A DNA stretch of 64,000 nucleotides, from positions 2,398,001 through 2,462,000 of the forward strand of contig NZ_CP042593.1 of assembly GCF_007995155.1 (NCBI RefSeq), written 5' to 3'. The stretch comes from Cytobacillus dafuensis. Lineage in GTDB: Bacteria; Bacillota; Bacilli; Bacillales; Cytobacillaceae. The translations under genes and the position numbers were made by a program. Shown here piece after piece: positions 1 through 8,371 of the stretch; positions within the stretch are counted from its first letter, which is position 1; every line of letters begins with the position of its first letter. The notes under the pieces are model-generated. The model searched no databases, was not told where the DNA came from, and was given only the letters and a program-made list of their open reading frames with translations.

Positions 1-162
1 GCAGCTAAAATCACGATTATAAATAACAAATGAATAACAAGTCCTTAAAATTTGTTCTGCCATTTGGTCAACTAGGTTGACAAAGCCATTTTTTAATACT
101 TCAAAAGTAACGGGATCTAAACGATTTCCATGAGTCTGTTCAGAAACTTGATTAATACTCAT
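1..162 (-). CDS. hyuB: Hydantoinase B / oxoprolinase family protein, N-terminal part (runs off the window)
   Basis: Only the first 54 codons are in the window; the gene continues beyond base 1. The start ATG is at 162-160, behind an AAAGAGGTG ribosome-binding site. The visible residues (DPVTFEVLKNGF, then a YNRDFSC stretch) match the N-terminus of hydantoinase B / acetophenone carboxylase-type subunits, which form ATP-dependent amidohydrolase or carboxylase complexes with the A subunit. The A subunit gene lies directly upstream (stop at 180, 17 bp away), so the two are almost certainly co-transcribed. The substrate cannot be read from the sequence; candidates are hydantoins, 5-oxoproline or a carboxylated ketone. 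Confidence 0.8.
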   Translation of the reverse strand, partial: MSINQVSEQTHGNRLDPVTFEVLKNGFVNLVDQMAEQILRTCYSFVIYNRDFSC

Positions 163-179
163 TGCCTTTCACCTCTTTA

Positions 180-2207
180 TTATTTATTTAAAGTGAGAAT
201 CAAATTTCTATATTCATCAACAAATGCAGTGAAGTCTGGTGGTATAACTGTTGTTGCATCAAGCTGATCAACGATTGCTGGTCCTTGAATTTCTGAGAAT
301 ACTGGAATTTTTTCTCTTTCAAAAACTTTTGTTGCAACAAATTTATCTTCAAAATAAACATCTCTTACTTCCTTGAGAGCATCTTCAAGACTGCCTGATG
401 GACCGTACTTTGGAAATTCCGGCTTTGGGACAGTTCCCAATGCAGTCAATCGTAAGCCGTAAATCTCGACTGATTGTTTCCGATCCGAATAAGCAAATTC
501 ACGTTCATGTTCCAAATGGAATGCTTCTAAGGCATCTACTAATGAATGCGCTTTCAAATTGATAGGTATGGCTAATGATCTCCACTGTCCGCTATATCTC
601 ATATCTAAAAAGCTCATAAGTGTCGAGTTTTCCTTGGCCACTCCTTCTTCTTCTAACAACTCTTTTGCCTCTTTTTCCATTTTAGAAAACTCTAATTCTA
701 GTTCATCTATTGTGACATGACTAAAATTCTTAACATATGTTTTTGAAATATCATGACGTACATCTACAAGTAAGCACCCCATTGCTGCAGCTACTCCAGG
801 ATGAGGAGGAACAATAACTGTTGGAATTTCCATTTCCTTTGCTAAATGAGCTCCGTGTAACGGACCTGCTCCACCAAAAGCAACAAGAGCAAATTCTCTT
901 GGATCATAGCCCCGTCTCACGGAAATCAATCGTAGTGCATCACACATATTTGCGTTTGCAACTTCAATAATGGCATTAGCCGCTTCGACTGTTGAAAAAT
1001 TAAACTCTTTAGCAATTTTGCCAACAGCTTCTATTGCTTTCTCCTTATCTAGCTTCATTGTCCCGTCTAAAAGATTGTTACCAAGTCGTCCAAGGACTAA
1101 ATTTGCATCCGAGTTCGTAGGCTCCTCACCTCCTCTTAGATAACAGGCTGGACCAGGGGTAGCTCCTGCACTTTGCGGCCCATTACGTAGCGAGCCACCA
1201 TCATCCTTCCAGGCTAAGCTCCCTCCACCAGCTCCGATGGTCAGTATTTCTATACTTGGAAAACCAATTGGGTACCCATATTCGATATACCAATCTTTCG
1301 TGATTCTAATATCGCCATCATACATGAGAGATATATCTGTACTGGTCCCTCCCATATCTAGTCCAATAGCGTTGTTAAAACCGCATAGCTTGGCGATATG
1401 TTTACTAGCTATTGCTCCTGCAGCAATACCAGAACTGGCAACTCTTGCAGCAAAACGTGGGACAGTACCAGAGGTCATGACCCCGCCACCAGAATGAAGA
1501 ACGAGTATATCATCGTTATATCCTTTTTGTTCCATTTCTCCTTCTAATGTGTAAATATATTTACTAATAATAGGGCCTAATACTGCATTAATAATGGTAG
1601 TACTCATGCGTTCATGCTCAAATATTTCTGGTAAAACTTCATTTGAAATACAGACATATACATCTGGTAGCTCCTCCTGAAGAATCTCCTTTACCCTTTT
1701 TTCATTCTCGCCATTTACATAGGCATTCATAAAACAAACGGCAATCGATTCTGTTCCCCGCTTGTTTAATTTCCTTGCAAGCTGACGGACTTCTTCTTCA
1801 TCAATATTTATCAAAACATTTCCGTTATAATCTATTCTTTCGTTTACTTCAAACCGGTCTCGTCTTTGAATATATGGTTTTGCTGTATCTTTATAAGCAT
1901 CCCATAAATCTAATTTTGTTCCCCGGCGAATCTCTGGAACATCTCGAAATCCTTTCGTTGTAATCAATGCTGTCTTAGGCAGCTTCCTCTCTATTAGAGC
2001 ATTGGTACCTACAGTGGTTCCATGTGAAAACATTTTTATGTTTTCTCCTTTTAATTGCGCTTTTTCAATCCCATCAAGTATTCCCCGTTCAGGATTTGAT
2101 GGTGTGGAAGACGTTTTCGTAACAAAAATTTCCCCCGTACTTTCATCAAAGATGAATACATCTGTAAATGTTCCGCCTACATCGATTGCAAGTCTTGACT
2201 GTCTCAT
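180..2207 (-). CDS. hyuA: Hydantoinase A / oxoprolinase family ATP-dependent subunit
   Basis: 675 residues, full length for the family. The N-terminal domain (about 1-180) opens with the ASKHA phosphate loop DVGGTFTDVF near residue 9, and the central hydantoinase A domain carries a second loop, LDMGGTSTDIS, near residue 283 and a GAGGGSLAW motif. These proteins use ATP to open a cyclic amide (hydantoin, 5-oxoproline) or activate a ketone for carboxylation, together with the B subunit, whose gene follows 17 bp downstream. The start ATG at 2207 has a GGAGGTAAATC ribosome-binding site. It lies divergently from the DUF3870 gene, which often accompanies this family. Function class is firm; substrate is not. 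Confidence 0.9.
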   Translation of the reverse strand: MRQSRLAIDVGGTFTDVFIFDESTGEIFVTKTSSTPSNPERGILDGIEKAQLKGENIKMFSHGTTVGTNALIERKLPKTALITTKGFRDVPEIRRGTKLDLWDAYKDTAKPYIQRRDRFEVNERIDYNGNVLINIDEEEVRQLARKLNKRGTESIAVCFMNAYVNGENEKRVKEILQEELPDVYVCISNEVLPEIFEHERMSTTIINAVLGPIISKYIYTLEGEMEQKGYNDDILVLHSGGGVMTSGTVPRFAARVASSGIAAGAIASKHIAKLCGFNNAIGLDMGGTSTDISLMYDGDIRITKDWYIEYGYPIGFPSIEILTIGAGGGSLAWKDDGGSLRNGPQSAGATPGPACYLRGGEEPTNSDANLVLGRLGNNLLDGTMKLDKEKAIEAVGKIAKEFNFSTVEAANAIIEVANANMCDALRLISVRRGYDPREFALVAFGGAGPLHGAHLAKEMEIPTVIVPPHPGVAAAMGCLLVDVRHDISKTYVKNFSHVTIDELELEFSKMEKEAKELLEEEGVAKENSTLMSFLDMRYSGQWRSLAIPINLKAHSLVDALEAFHLEHEREFAYSDRKQSVEIYGLRLTALGTVPKPEFPKYGPSGSLEDALKEVRDVYFEDKFVATKVFEREKIPVFSEIQGPAIVDQLDATTVIPPDFTAFVDEYRNLILTLNK

Positions 2208-2378
2208 AGTGATTTACCTCCTACTATCATTGGTATTTAGTCATTTTATTATTTATTTAATATTATTAATATTCAGAATATAATTTAGACATTTTTCTAT
2301 ATTTTTGGAGCAGTACTAGTTAACATGAATATGTTTTTGTATTATTCTAAAGATATAAAAAATATTAGGGGAGATATA

Positions 2379-2687
2379 ATGAATACAATCTTTATTGCTG
2401 GTCATGCTAAATTACCTTCTGGAATGGCAGCCACGAATGTTTTTGAAACATTGACGATCACGGCAGAAATTGATAAGAAATATGGGGTTATAGTAGATGC
2501 TTCCTGCACATTAGCTACTGAACACGGCAGAGATTATATTACGATGCTATTAAAAGGCCATAGTTTAAGAGATGGTATTGATAAGCCTCAAGAATTACTA
2601 AGAAAAGGCTACTTGGGAAAGGCGAATAACGCATTAATTGCCGCATTAAAGGATCTCCATAAACAATATGAAGTTCATTTTCAATAA
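2379..2687 (+). CDS. DUF3870 domain-containing protein
   Basis: About 102 residues. An in-frame ATG exists 54 bp upstream, but the ATG at 2379 is preferred because AGGGGAG sits just before it and the protein then begins MNTIFIAGHAKLP, the usual family start. It is a small soluble protein with a TLATEHGRDYI stretch and a GYLGKANNALIAALKDL helix near the C-terminus, features I associate with DUF3870. The family has no established function. It is divergent from hyuA with about 170 bp between them, so a shared regulatory region is likely. Confidence 0.75.
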   Translation: MNTIFIAGHAKLPSGMAATNVFETLTITAEIDKKYGVIVDASCTLATEHGRDYITMLLKGHSLRDGIDKPQELLRKGYLGKANNALIAALKDLHKQYEVHFQ

Positions 2688-2703
2688 AATTTTTAAGATA
2701 AAC

Positions 2704-2731
2704 TTGGGGGCACTCTAATTGATTGCCCCCA
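2704..2731. terminator. Hairpin between converging genes
   Basis: TGGGGGCA and TGCCCCCA arms separated by 11 bases, between the DUF3870 gene and the converging semialdehyde dehydrogenase gene. The following bases are not strongly T-rich on either strand, so it may be a weak bidirectional terminator. Confidence 0.5.
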
Positions 2732-2802
2732 TACTCTGTTAAAAAACTAGTTAGTCATAAGGAAAGAGTTTTAATAGTGCAGGATGATACATGCTACTCT
2801 TG

Positions 2803-4254
2803 TTATGAAATTCCAATAGATACATATTTCATTTCTACGAATTCCTTAATTCCCTCTCTCCCTCCTTCTTTTCCGAAACCGGATTCCTTCATTCCGCCAA
2901 AAGGAGCTTCTGCTGTTCCAGGAAAGACATCATTTATTCCAATAATTCCATATTCAAGCGCTTCCATCATTTTAAATGCGCGGTTCGTACTTTCTGTCAT
3001 GACATAGGCTGCAAGACCATATTGAATATGATTGGCTTGTTCAATTACTTCATCATCATTCTCAAAGTATTGAATGGGAAGGACTGGGCCAAATGTTTCC
3101 TCATTCATGACCTTCATTTGATTAGTGACATCCGTTAATATTGTTGGCTGATAGAAATAACCTTGTATTGGGCCGTTCCACTCCCTGCCACCTACAACTA
3201 TAGTTGCTCCACTCTTAAGTGCATCTTCTACATGGTCTTTTACTTTCTCTAGAGCATCTTGATCAATTAAAGGTCCCATATTCGTATCATTGTCTACTCC
3301 ATTGCCTATTTTCATTTCTTTCACTTTCTCAGTTAGCCTTTTTACAAATTCCATTGCAATCTTATTTTGTACATAAATTCTATTTGAACAAATACAAGTC
3401 TGGCCGGAATTTCTAAATTTACTGGCTAGAGTTAAATTAACCGCTAAATCTAAATCTGCGTCATCCATTACAACGATAGGGGCATGCCCTCCTAGTTCCA
3501 ATGACAGTTTTTTTATGTGCTGGGAGCTCTTTTTCATTAATTCTCTTCCAACTTCCGTTGAACCTGTAAATGTAATTAATCGCACATTTGGATCTTCAGT
3601 CAATGTATCTGCAATTTCTTTTGCATTACCAGTAACTAAATTTAATACGCCTTCTGGGAGTCCAATCTCTTCGAAAATTTTTACAATTGCAATAGCTGTT
3701 AGAGGGGTCTGAGATGCTGGTTTTAGGATAACTGTACATCCTGCAGCAAGTGCAGGAGCAAGTTTCCTTGTAACCATTGATGCAGGGAAGTTCCATGGAG
3801 TAATGGCAGCAATTACCCCTATTGGCTGTGGTACAACAAGTAATCGTTTATTAGCTTTTGAGGAGGGGATGATTTCTCCATAGATTCGGTTCCCTTCCTC
3901 CGCGTACCATAATAAGTAGCTAGCTGCAGACTCAATTTCTGCCCTGGCTTCAGATAATGGCTTCCCTTGCTCAGATGTTAGGATTTTAGCTAATTCCTCT
4001 TTTTTCTCGATCATTTTTTCAAAGCCTTTGTATAAAAAGGCCGAACGTTCCCTTGCTGTTTTTTTTGCCCATGAAGGAAACGCAGCTTGTGCTGCGGCAA
4101 TGGAATCCATTGCTTCATGCTTGCCTCCGTAAGTAACCTCTGTCAAAATATCCAGAGTTGCTGGATTTAAGACTGTCCTTGTTTTCCCGTCGATTGCATC
4201 CCGCCATTTTCCATTAATATAGATTCCTTTTTCCTTTTGTTCAGTTATCAGCAC
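2803..4254 (-). CDS. gabD: NAD(P)-dependent semialdehyde dehydrogenase (GabD/DavD type)
   Basis: 483 residues, typical of succinate/glutarate semialdehyde dehydrogenases. Aldehyde dehydrogenase features are all present: ITPWNFP near 151, cofactor-site FTGSTEVG near 229, general base E253 in LELGGHAP and catalytic C287 in SGQTCICSN. It oxidises an omega-semialdehyde to the dicarboxylate. The start is GTG at 4254 with GGAGGAG 8 bp upstream. It follows the aminotransferase gene by 12 bp, so the pair should convert an omega-amino acid to a dicarboxylic acid. Succinate semialdehyde (from GABA) and glutarate semialdehyde (from 5-aminovalerate) are both possible; the downstream CoA chemistry of the locus favours the C5 acid, by inference. 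Confidence 0.88.
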   Translation of the reverse strand: MLITEQKEKGIYINGKWRDAIDGKTRTVLNPATLDILTEVTYGGKHEAMDSIAAAQAAFPSWAKKTARERSAFLYKGFEKMIEKKEELAKILTSEQGKPLSEARAEIESAASYLLWYAEEGNRIYGEIIPSSKANKRLLVVPQPIGVIAAITPWNFPASMVTRKLAPALAAGCTVILKPASQTPLTAIAIVKIFEEIGLPEGVLNLVTGNAKEIADTLTEDPNVRLITFTGSTEVGRELMKKSSQHIKKLSLELGGHAPIVVMDDADLDLAVNLTLASKFRNSGQTCICSNRIYVQNKIAMEFVKRLTEKVKEMKIGNGVDNDTNMGPLIDQDALEKVKDHVEDALKSGATIVVGGREWNGPIQGYFYQPTILTDVTNQMKVMNEETFGPVLPIQYFENDDEVIEQANHIQYGLAAYVMTESTNRAFKMMEALEYGIIGINDVFPGTAEAPFGGMKESGFGKEGGREGIKEFVEMKYVSIGIS

Positions 4255-4266
4255 ATTGGCTCCTCC

Positions 4267-5586
4267 TTACAAACTGTTTTGTACGGCTAATAGTGCTTCA
4301 CGCAATATAGATAGGAGCTCCTCAATCTCTTTTTGATTAATAACAAGAGGTGGAGAAAAGACGAGAGTATCCATACCTTCAAAAACAACGGTTCTAATAA
4401 TTAATCCTCTTTTTGCTGCTTCAGCGCTTACTTTTGGAGCAATATGGGCAGGGAATCTAGTATTTGTCACTGGATTTATTATTTCAACTGCCCCAATTAA
4501 GCCCAGAGTCCGAACCTCGCCCACAATATCAATTTCTTTTTGTATTTTATAGAATCCATCTAGTAATTCTTTACCCATTAAACGGGAATTCTCTATTAAG
4601 CTTTCTTTCTCGATAATTTCAATATTTTTTAAAGCTACAGCACAAGCAGTTGCATGACCACTGTATGTATATCCATGAAGGAGAACGCCTTCTGAATATT
4701 TAATTAGATCTTTGTGGATTCGGTCAGTAACAACTACAGCGCCTAGTGGAATGTAACCGCTTGTTATTCCTTTTGCTAGGAGCATGATATCAGGAACAAT
4801 GCCATAATGTTCACAAGCAAACATTTTTCCTGTTCTTCCAAACCCAGTAATGACTTCATCTGCAATAAATAAAATATTATTTTCGTCGCATATTTTTCTG
4901 ATTTCTTGAAAATATCCGTCAGGAGCTATATTCACTCCACCTGCACCTTGTACAGGCTCAGCAATAAATGCTGCAATCTTATCTGGACCTTCTATTTCAA
5001 TACATTTGCGAAGAGATTCAGTTGAAAACGTATCTACATGAAGAAAATCTGGAGCCAATGAAGACGTCATTTCTTGAAAAGGAGTAATACCTGTCGCGCT
5101 AGTCGCCCCAATATTTACTCCATGGTAGCCTTTCTTCCTTGAAATAATTTTTGTTTTTTCTGGAGAACCTTGGATCTTCCAATAATATCGTGCAAGTTTG
5201 TAAGCGGTATCGTTAGATTCAGACCCGCTTGATGTAAAGAAAACAGCATTTAAATCACCTGGAGTAAGCTCTGCTAGTTTTGCTGCAAGGCGTATCGCTG
5301 GCTCGTTGCCCATTGAAGAAAAGGAGTTTGTGAAGGCTAGCTTTTCCATTTGCTCTCGTGCAGCTTCGGCCAGTTCCTTCCGACCGTAGCCTACATTTAC
5401 ATTCCATAAAGAAGCCATGCCTTCCAAAACTTTTTTCCCACTTATATCAGTTAAATAGACCCCTTTTCCTTCTGTGAAAATAAAAGGTGCACCTGTTTCT
5501 TGCTGCTGTTTCAAAGAAGAAGTTGGATGGATAAAGTGTTTCTTATCTAAGTCAATTAATGTTTCCTTTATTTCGGTTTTAACCAC
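4267..5586 (-). CDS. Class III (omega) aminotransferase, PLP-dependent
   Basis: 439 residues. It is a fold-type I class III aminotransferase with D243 in FIADEVITGFGR contacting the pyridoxal nitrogen and Schiff-base lysine K272 in LLAKGITSGY; SSGSESND near residue 119 is the phosphate-binding segment. Relatives transfer amino groups from beta-alanine, GABA, 5-aminovalerate or putrescine to pyruvate or 2-oxoglutarate. The start is GTG at 5586 with a GGAGTG ribosome-binding site. It is flanked by the semialdehyde dehydrogenase gene (12 bp) and the APC permease gene (6 bp upstream), which indicates an operon for uptake and deamination of one amine or omega-amino acid. Confidence 0.88.
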   Translation of the reverse strand: MVKTEIKETLIDLDKKHFIHPTSSLKQQQETGAPFIFTEGKGVYLTDISGKKVLEGMASLWNVNVGYGRKELAEAAREQMEKLAFTNSFSSMGNEPAIRLAAKLAELTPGDLNAVFFTSSGSESNDTAYKLARYYWKIQGSPEKTKIISRKKGYHGVNIGATSATGITPFQEMTSSLAPDFLHVDTFSTESLRKCIEIEGPDKIAAFIAEPVQGAGGVNIAPDGYFQEIRKICDENNILFIADEVITGFGRTGKMFACEHYGIVPDIMLLAKGITSGYIPLGAVVVTDRIHKDLIKYSEGVLLHGYTYSGHATACAVALKNIEIIEKESLIENSRLMGKELLDGFYKIQKEIDIVGEVRTLGLIGAVEIINPVTNTRFPAHIAPKVSAEAAKRGLIIRTVVFEGMDTLVFSPPLVINQKEIEELLSILREALLAVQNSL

Positions 5587-5592
5587 TTTTCA

Positions 5593-6990
5593 TCACTCCT
5601 TAAAAGTTTGTTCTGTAATGGGATTTGTTTTTATGTCTTTTAAATTTGTTATCCGAATGAAGAAGACTAGCCCAAAAATCCACCAAACACCAAAAATAAT
5701 CCATTCATAAGGCCATATTAGTGATGCAGGCATGCCTGGCATATACAAAATTATGAAGCCTACACTTAAGATCGTAGCTAAAACACCAATCAAATTGCTT
5801 TCTCCAGCTCGAAATGGACGTTCTAATTCTGGCTGCGTTTTCCGAAGAACAACAAATGAAACAGAAACAATAAAGTAAGCGATTACAATTGAAAGACCAC
5901 CAGCGTCCACGAGCCATACTAAGGCGGGACGACCGAGAAGAGGACTTAAAGTTGCAAGTAAACCGATGATAAAGATGGCATTACTCGGCGTTTTATATTT
6001 TGGATGCAAGTGACTAAACCATTTTGGAAGCATCCCGTCCTGAGCCATCGCGTACATAACACGGCTCCCACCAATGATAAAAGCATTCCAGCTGGTTAAT
6101 ATTCCTGCGATTCCTCCAAGTATTAATATTTTTGAGAATACTGCAGAGCTGAACACCGCTCCCATTGCATCAGCGGTTGGTAGACTAGAAACTTGAAGCT
6201 GGCCGTCATTTAATGAAAGCGACACACCTAATATGATAAAAACATACCAAAATATAGCTAAGAACACCGATAAAAGTAAAACACTTCCTACAGTTTTTTT
6301 GGGAATGTTCATTTCTTCCGCCATTTGTGGAATGACATCAAAGCCCACAAACATAAACGGTGTCATAATCATCACTGCCATGATGCCAGCCATTCCTCCA
6401 GTGAAAAGTGGTGATAGATTACTTATTTCTCCGCCAAAAGCAGATCCAAAAATTAAACTTAGACCAACTAAAGCTAAAAGAATAGTCAATATCAGTTGAA
6501 GAAAAGCTGCTTGTTTCACACCAATCCAATTAATCCAAGTAACAATAATTGAACCTATCATACCAACTGCAACCCAAGAAAAATAAACATCCCAACCGGC
6601 AATCGTCCACATATATCCAACCTGATAATTTGGAAAAATATATTCAATGACTGTTGGCAAAGCTACAGCTTCGAAAGCAACTACTGAAATGTATCCGAGC
6701 AAGATGGACCAAGATACAATAAAGGCTGCTTTAGGCCCTAGAGCTTCTCGAGCAAAATGATGTGCTCCACCTGTTTTTGGCAAAGCAGTTGTCAATTCTG
6801 AGTAGACCAATCCTACAAAAGTAACCATGATCCCTCCGATAATAAATGCAATAATCGAGCCAGCAGAGCCTGCTTTCAATATCCAATCTCCGGAAAGTAC
6901 GACCCAACCCCACCCAATCATTGCTCCAAAGGCTAAGACAATAACATCGGCACGTGACAATACTCTTGAAAACTCACCTTTCTGTGACAT
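5593..6990 (-). CDS. APC-family amino acid/amine permease
   Basis: 465 residues with about 12 hydrophobic segments. The N-terminus contains GAMIGWGWVVLSGDWI, the unwound TM1 substrate loop of APC transporters, followed by KTGGAHHFAREALGP after TM2. It is an inner-membrane secondary importer of an amino acid or amine. The aminotransferase gene follows 6 bp downstream, so the imported compound is probably that enzyme's substrate. The start ATG has a GGAGGGAATGG ribosome-binding site. A hairpin at 7036-7070 separates it from the acyl-CoA dehydrogenase gene upstream. Confidence 0.87.
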   Translation of the reverse strand: MSQKGEFSRVLSRADVIVLAFGAMIGWGWVVLSGDWILKAGSAGSIIAFIIGGIMVTFVGLVYSELTTALPKTGGAHHFAREALGPKAAFIVSWSILLGYISVVAFEAVALPTVIEYIFPNYQVGYMWTIAGWDVYFSWVAVGMIGSIIVTWINWIGVKQAAFLQLILTILLALVGLSLIFGSAFGGEISNLSPLFTGGMAGIMAVMIMTPFMFVGFDVIPQMAEEMNIPKKTVGSVLLLSVFLAIFWYVFIILGVSLSLNDGQLQVSSLPTADAMGAVFSSAVFSKILILGGIAGILTSWNAFIIGGSRVMYAMAQDGMLPKWFSHLHPKYKTPSNAIFIIGLLATLSPLLGRPALVWLVDAGGLSIVIAYFIVSVSFVVLRKTQPELERPFRAGESNLIGVLATILSVGFIILYMPGMPASLIWPYEWIIFGVWWIFGLVFFIRITNLKDIKTNPITEQTFKE

Positions 6991-7035
6991 CCATTCCCTC
7001 CTACATTAAGACTTAAATGCACTTAAAACTTTAGT

Positions 7036-7070
7036 TATTCCCTCACTTTTTTTTAAACAAAGTGAGGGAA
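7036..7070. terminator. Hairpin between acyl-CoA dehydrogenase and permease genes
   Basis: TTCCCTCACTTT and AAGTGAGGGAA arms form an 11-bp stem in the gap between the two minus-strand genes. There is no T-run on the minus strand after the stem, so it could be a partial terminator, an mRNA-stability hairpin or an operator rather than a classic terminator. Confidence 0.4.
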
Positions 7071-7108
7071 ATTTACGTAAGTCTCTGATGGAAGTAATTT
7101 AATAATAT

Positions 7109-8323
7109 TTAGCTATTTACCATATCTTTATTTTGTTCAAACGGCCAAGCAGGCAATGGTTGATTCAACGGTTTATCATTTCTGAAACCTAGTACATATT
7201 CAGCCTGCATGATCGTGTGGATTTCGCGAGTTCCCTCGTAAATAACAGGAGCTTTAGAATTCCTTAGGAAGCGTTCTACTGGGTACTCACTTGAGTATCC
7301 ATATGCTCCATGAATCTGCACTGCGTCATCGGCGGCTTTATTAGCAAAATCACATGCCTGCCATTTTGCTAAAGATGTTTCTCTAGTATTGCGTTTACCC
7401 TGATTTTTCAGTTCTCCAGCCCTGTACACTAATAAACGGCTCATTTGGAGGCCAGCTTCCATATTCGCAATCATTTGTTGTACAAGCTGGTGCTTCCCAA
7501 TATCTTTACCAAATGTTTTTCTTTCATGGCAATACTTGACACTTTCTTCTATACTTGCCATGATCAATCCAACTGCTCCTGCAGCAACCGTGAAGCGTCC
7601 GTTATCAAGTGCTGACATGGCGATTTTAAAGCCTTCACCTTCTTTTCCAAGTAAATTCTCTTTTGGAACTCTTACTTGGTCAAAAAACAATTCACCTGTG
7701 TTTCCAGAGCGAATTCCGAGCTTTCCTTTAATTGCACGAGATGAAAAACCTGGTGTTGTTCGTTCTACAATAAAGGCAGAAATTCCATGATGTTTTTTTG
7801 TTTTATCGGTATACGCAAATACGAGAAAATGATCCGCAATGTCACATAAGGAGATCCATGTTTTAGAACCATTAATAATGTAATCGTCTCCATCTTTTAC
7901 AGCTGTAGTTGTAAGGGCAGCCACGTCCGAACCTGCACCTGGCTCTGTTAAACCAAATGCACCAATTTTTTCTCCTTTTGCTTGTGGTACGAGATATTTC
8001 AATTTTTGTTCTTCAGTTCCCCATTGCAAAATGGTTAAACTATTTAATCCTGTATGTACGGATACAGCCGTACGAAATGCGGTATCACCTCTTTCAAGCT
8101 CTTCGCATACTATTGCTAAAGAATTATAATCCATGCCGCTACCGCCATATTTTTCAGGAATACAAACTCCCATTAGATTTAATTTTCCTAAACGATCAAT
8201 TATTATAGGATCAAACTGTCCATTCACATCCCACTCTTGCATATAAGGAATAATTTCCTTGTCTACAAAACTCCTTACCATTTTTCTTAACATATCTTGT
8301 TCTTCTGTATAATCAAAATTCAT
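7109..8323 (-). CDS. Acyl-CoA dehydrogenase, glutaryl-CoA dehydrogenase-like
   Basis: 404 residues, full length for the family. FAD and substrate motifs are visible: FGLTEPGAGSD near 123, TWISLCDIADHFLV, and catalytic base E363 in YEGTREIHTIM. Residue R84 in FRTAVSVHTGL lies where glutaryl-CoA dehydrogenases carry the arginine that binds the free carboxylate (YRSAMSVQSSL in the human enzyme). This supports oxidative decarboxylation of glutaryl-CoA to crotonyl-CoA rather than simple fatty acyl oxidation. It lies 48 bp downstream of the CoA-transferase gene, which could make the substrate. FAD transfers electrons to an electron-transfer flavoprotein not seen here. Specificity is inferred from one residue and context. 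Confidence 0.85.
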   Translation of the reverse strand: MNFDYTEEQDMLRKMVRSFVDKEIIPYMQEWDVNGQFDPIIIDRLGKLNLMGVCIPEKYGGSGMDYNSLAIVCEELERGDTAFRTAVSVHTGLNSLTILQWGTEEQKLKYLVPQAKGEKIGAFGLTEPGAGSDVAALTTTAVKDGDDYIINGSKTWISLCDIADHFLVFAYTDKTKKHHGISAFIVERTTPGFSSRAIKGKLGIRSGNTGELFFDQVRVPKENLLGKEGEGFKIAMSALDNGRFTVAAGAVGLIMASIEESVKYCHERKTFGKDIGKHQLVQQMIANMEAGLQMSRLLVYRAGELKNQGKRNTRETSLAKWQACDFANKAADDAVQIHGAYGYSSEYPVERFLRNSKAPVIYEGTREIHTIMQAEYVLGFRNDKPLNQPLPAWPFEQNKDMVNS

Positions 8324-8371
8324 ATAGATCCTCCTTCATAGGTATTATTTAAGTTTTAATACTATTAACTC

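Noticed and set aside
1237..1497. 86-codon plus-strand frame inside hyuA
   Set aside because: Antisense shadow of a conserved gene with no ribosome-binding site; the same applies to most other antisense frames in this window.
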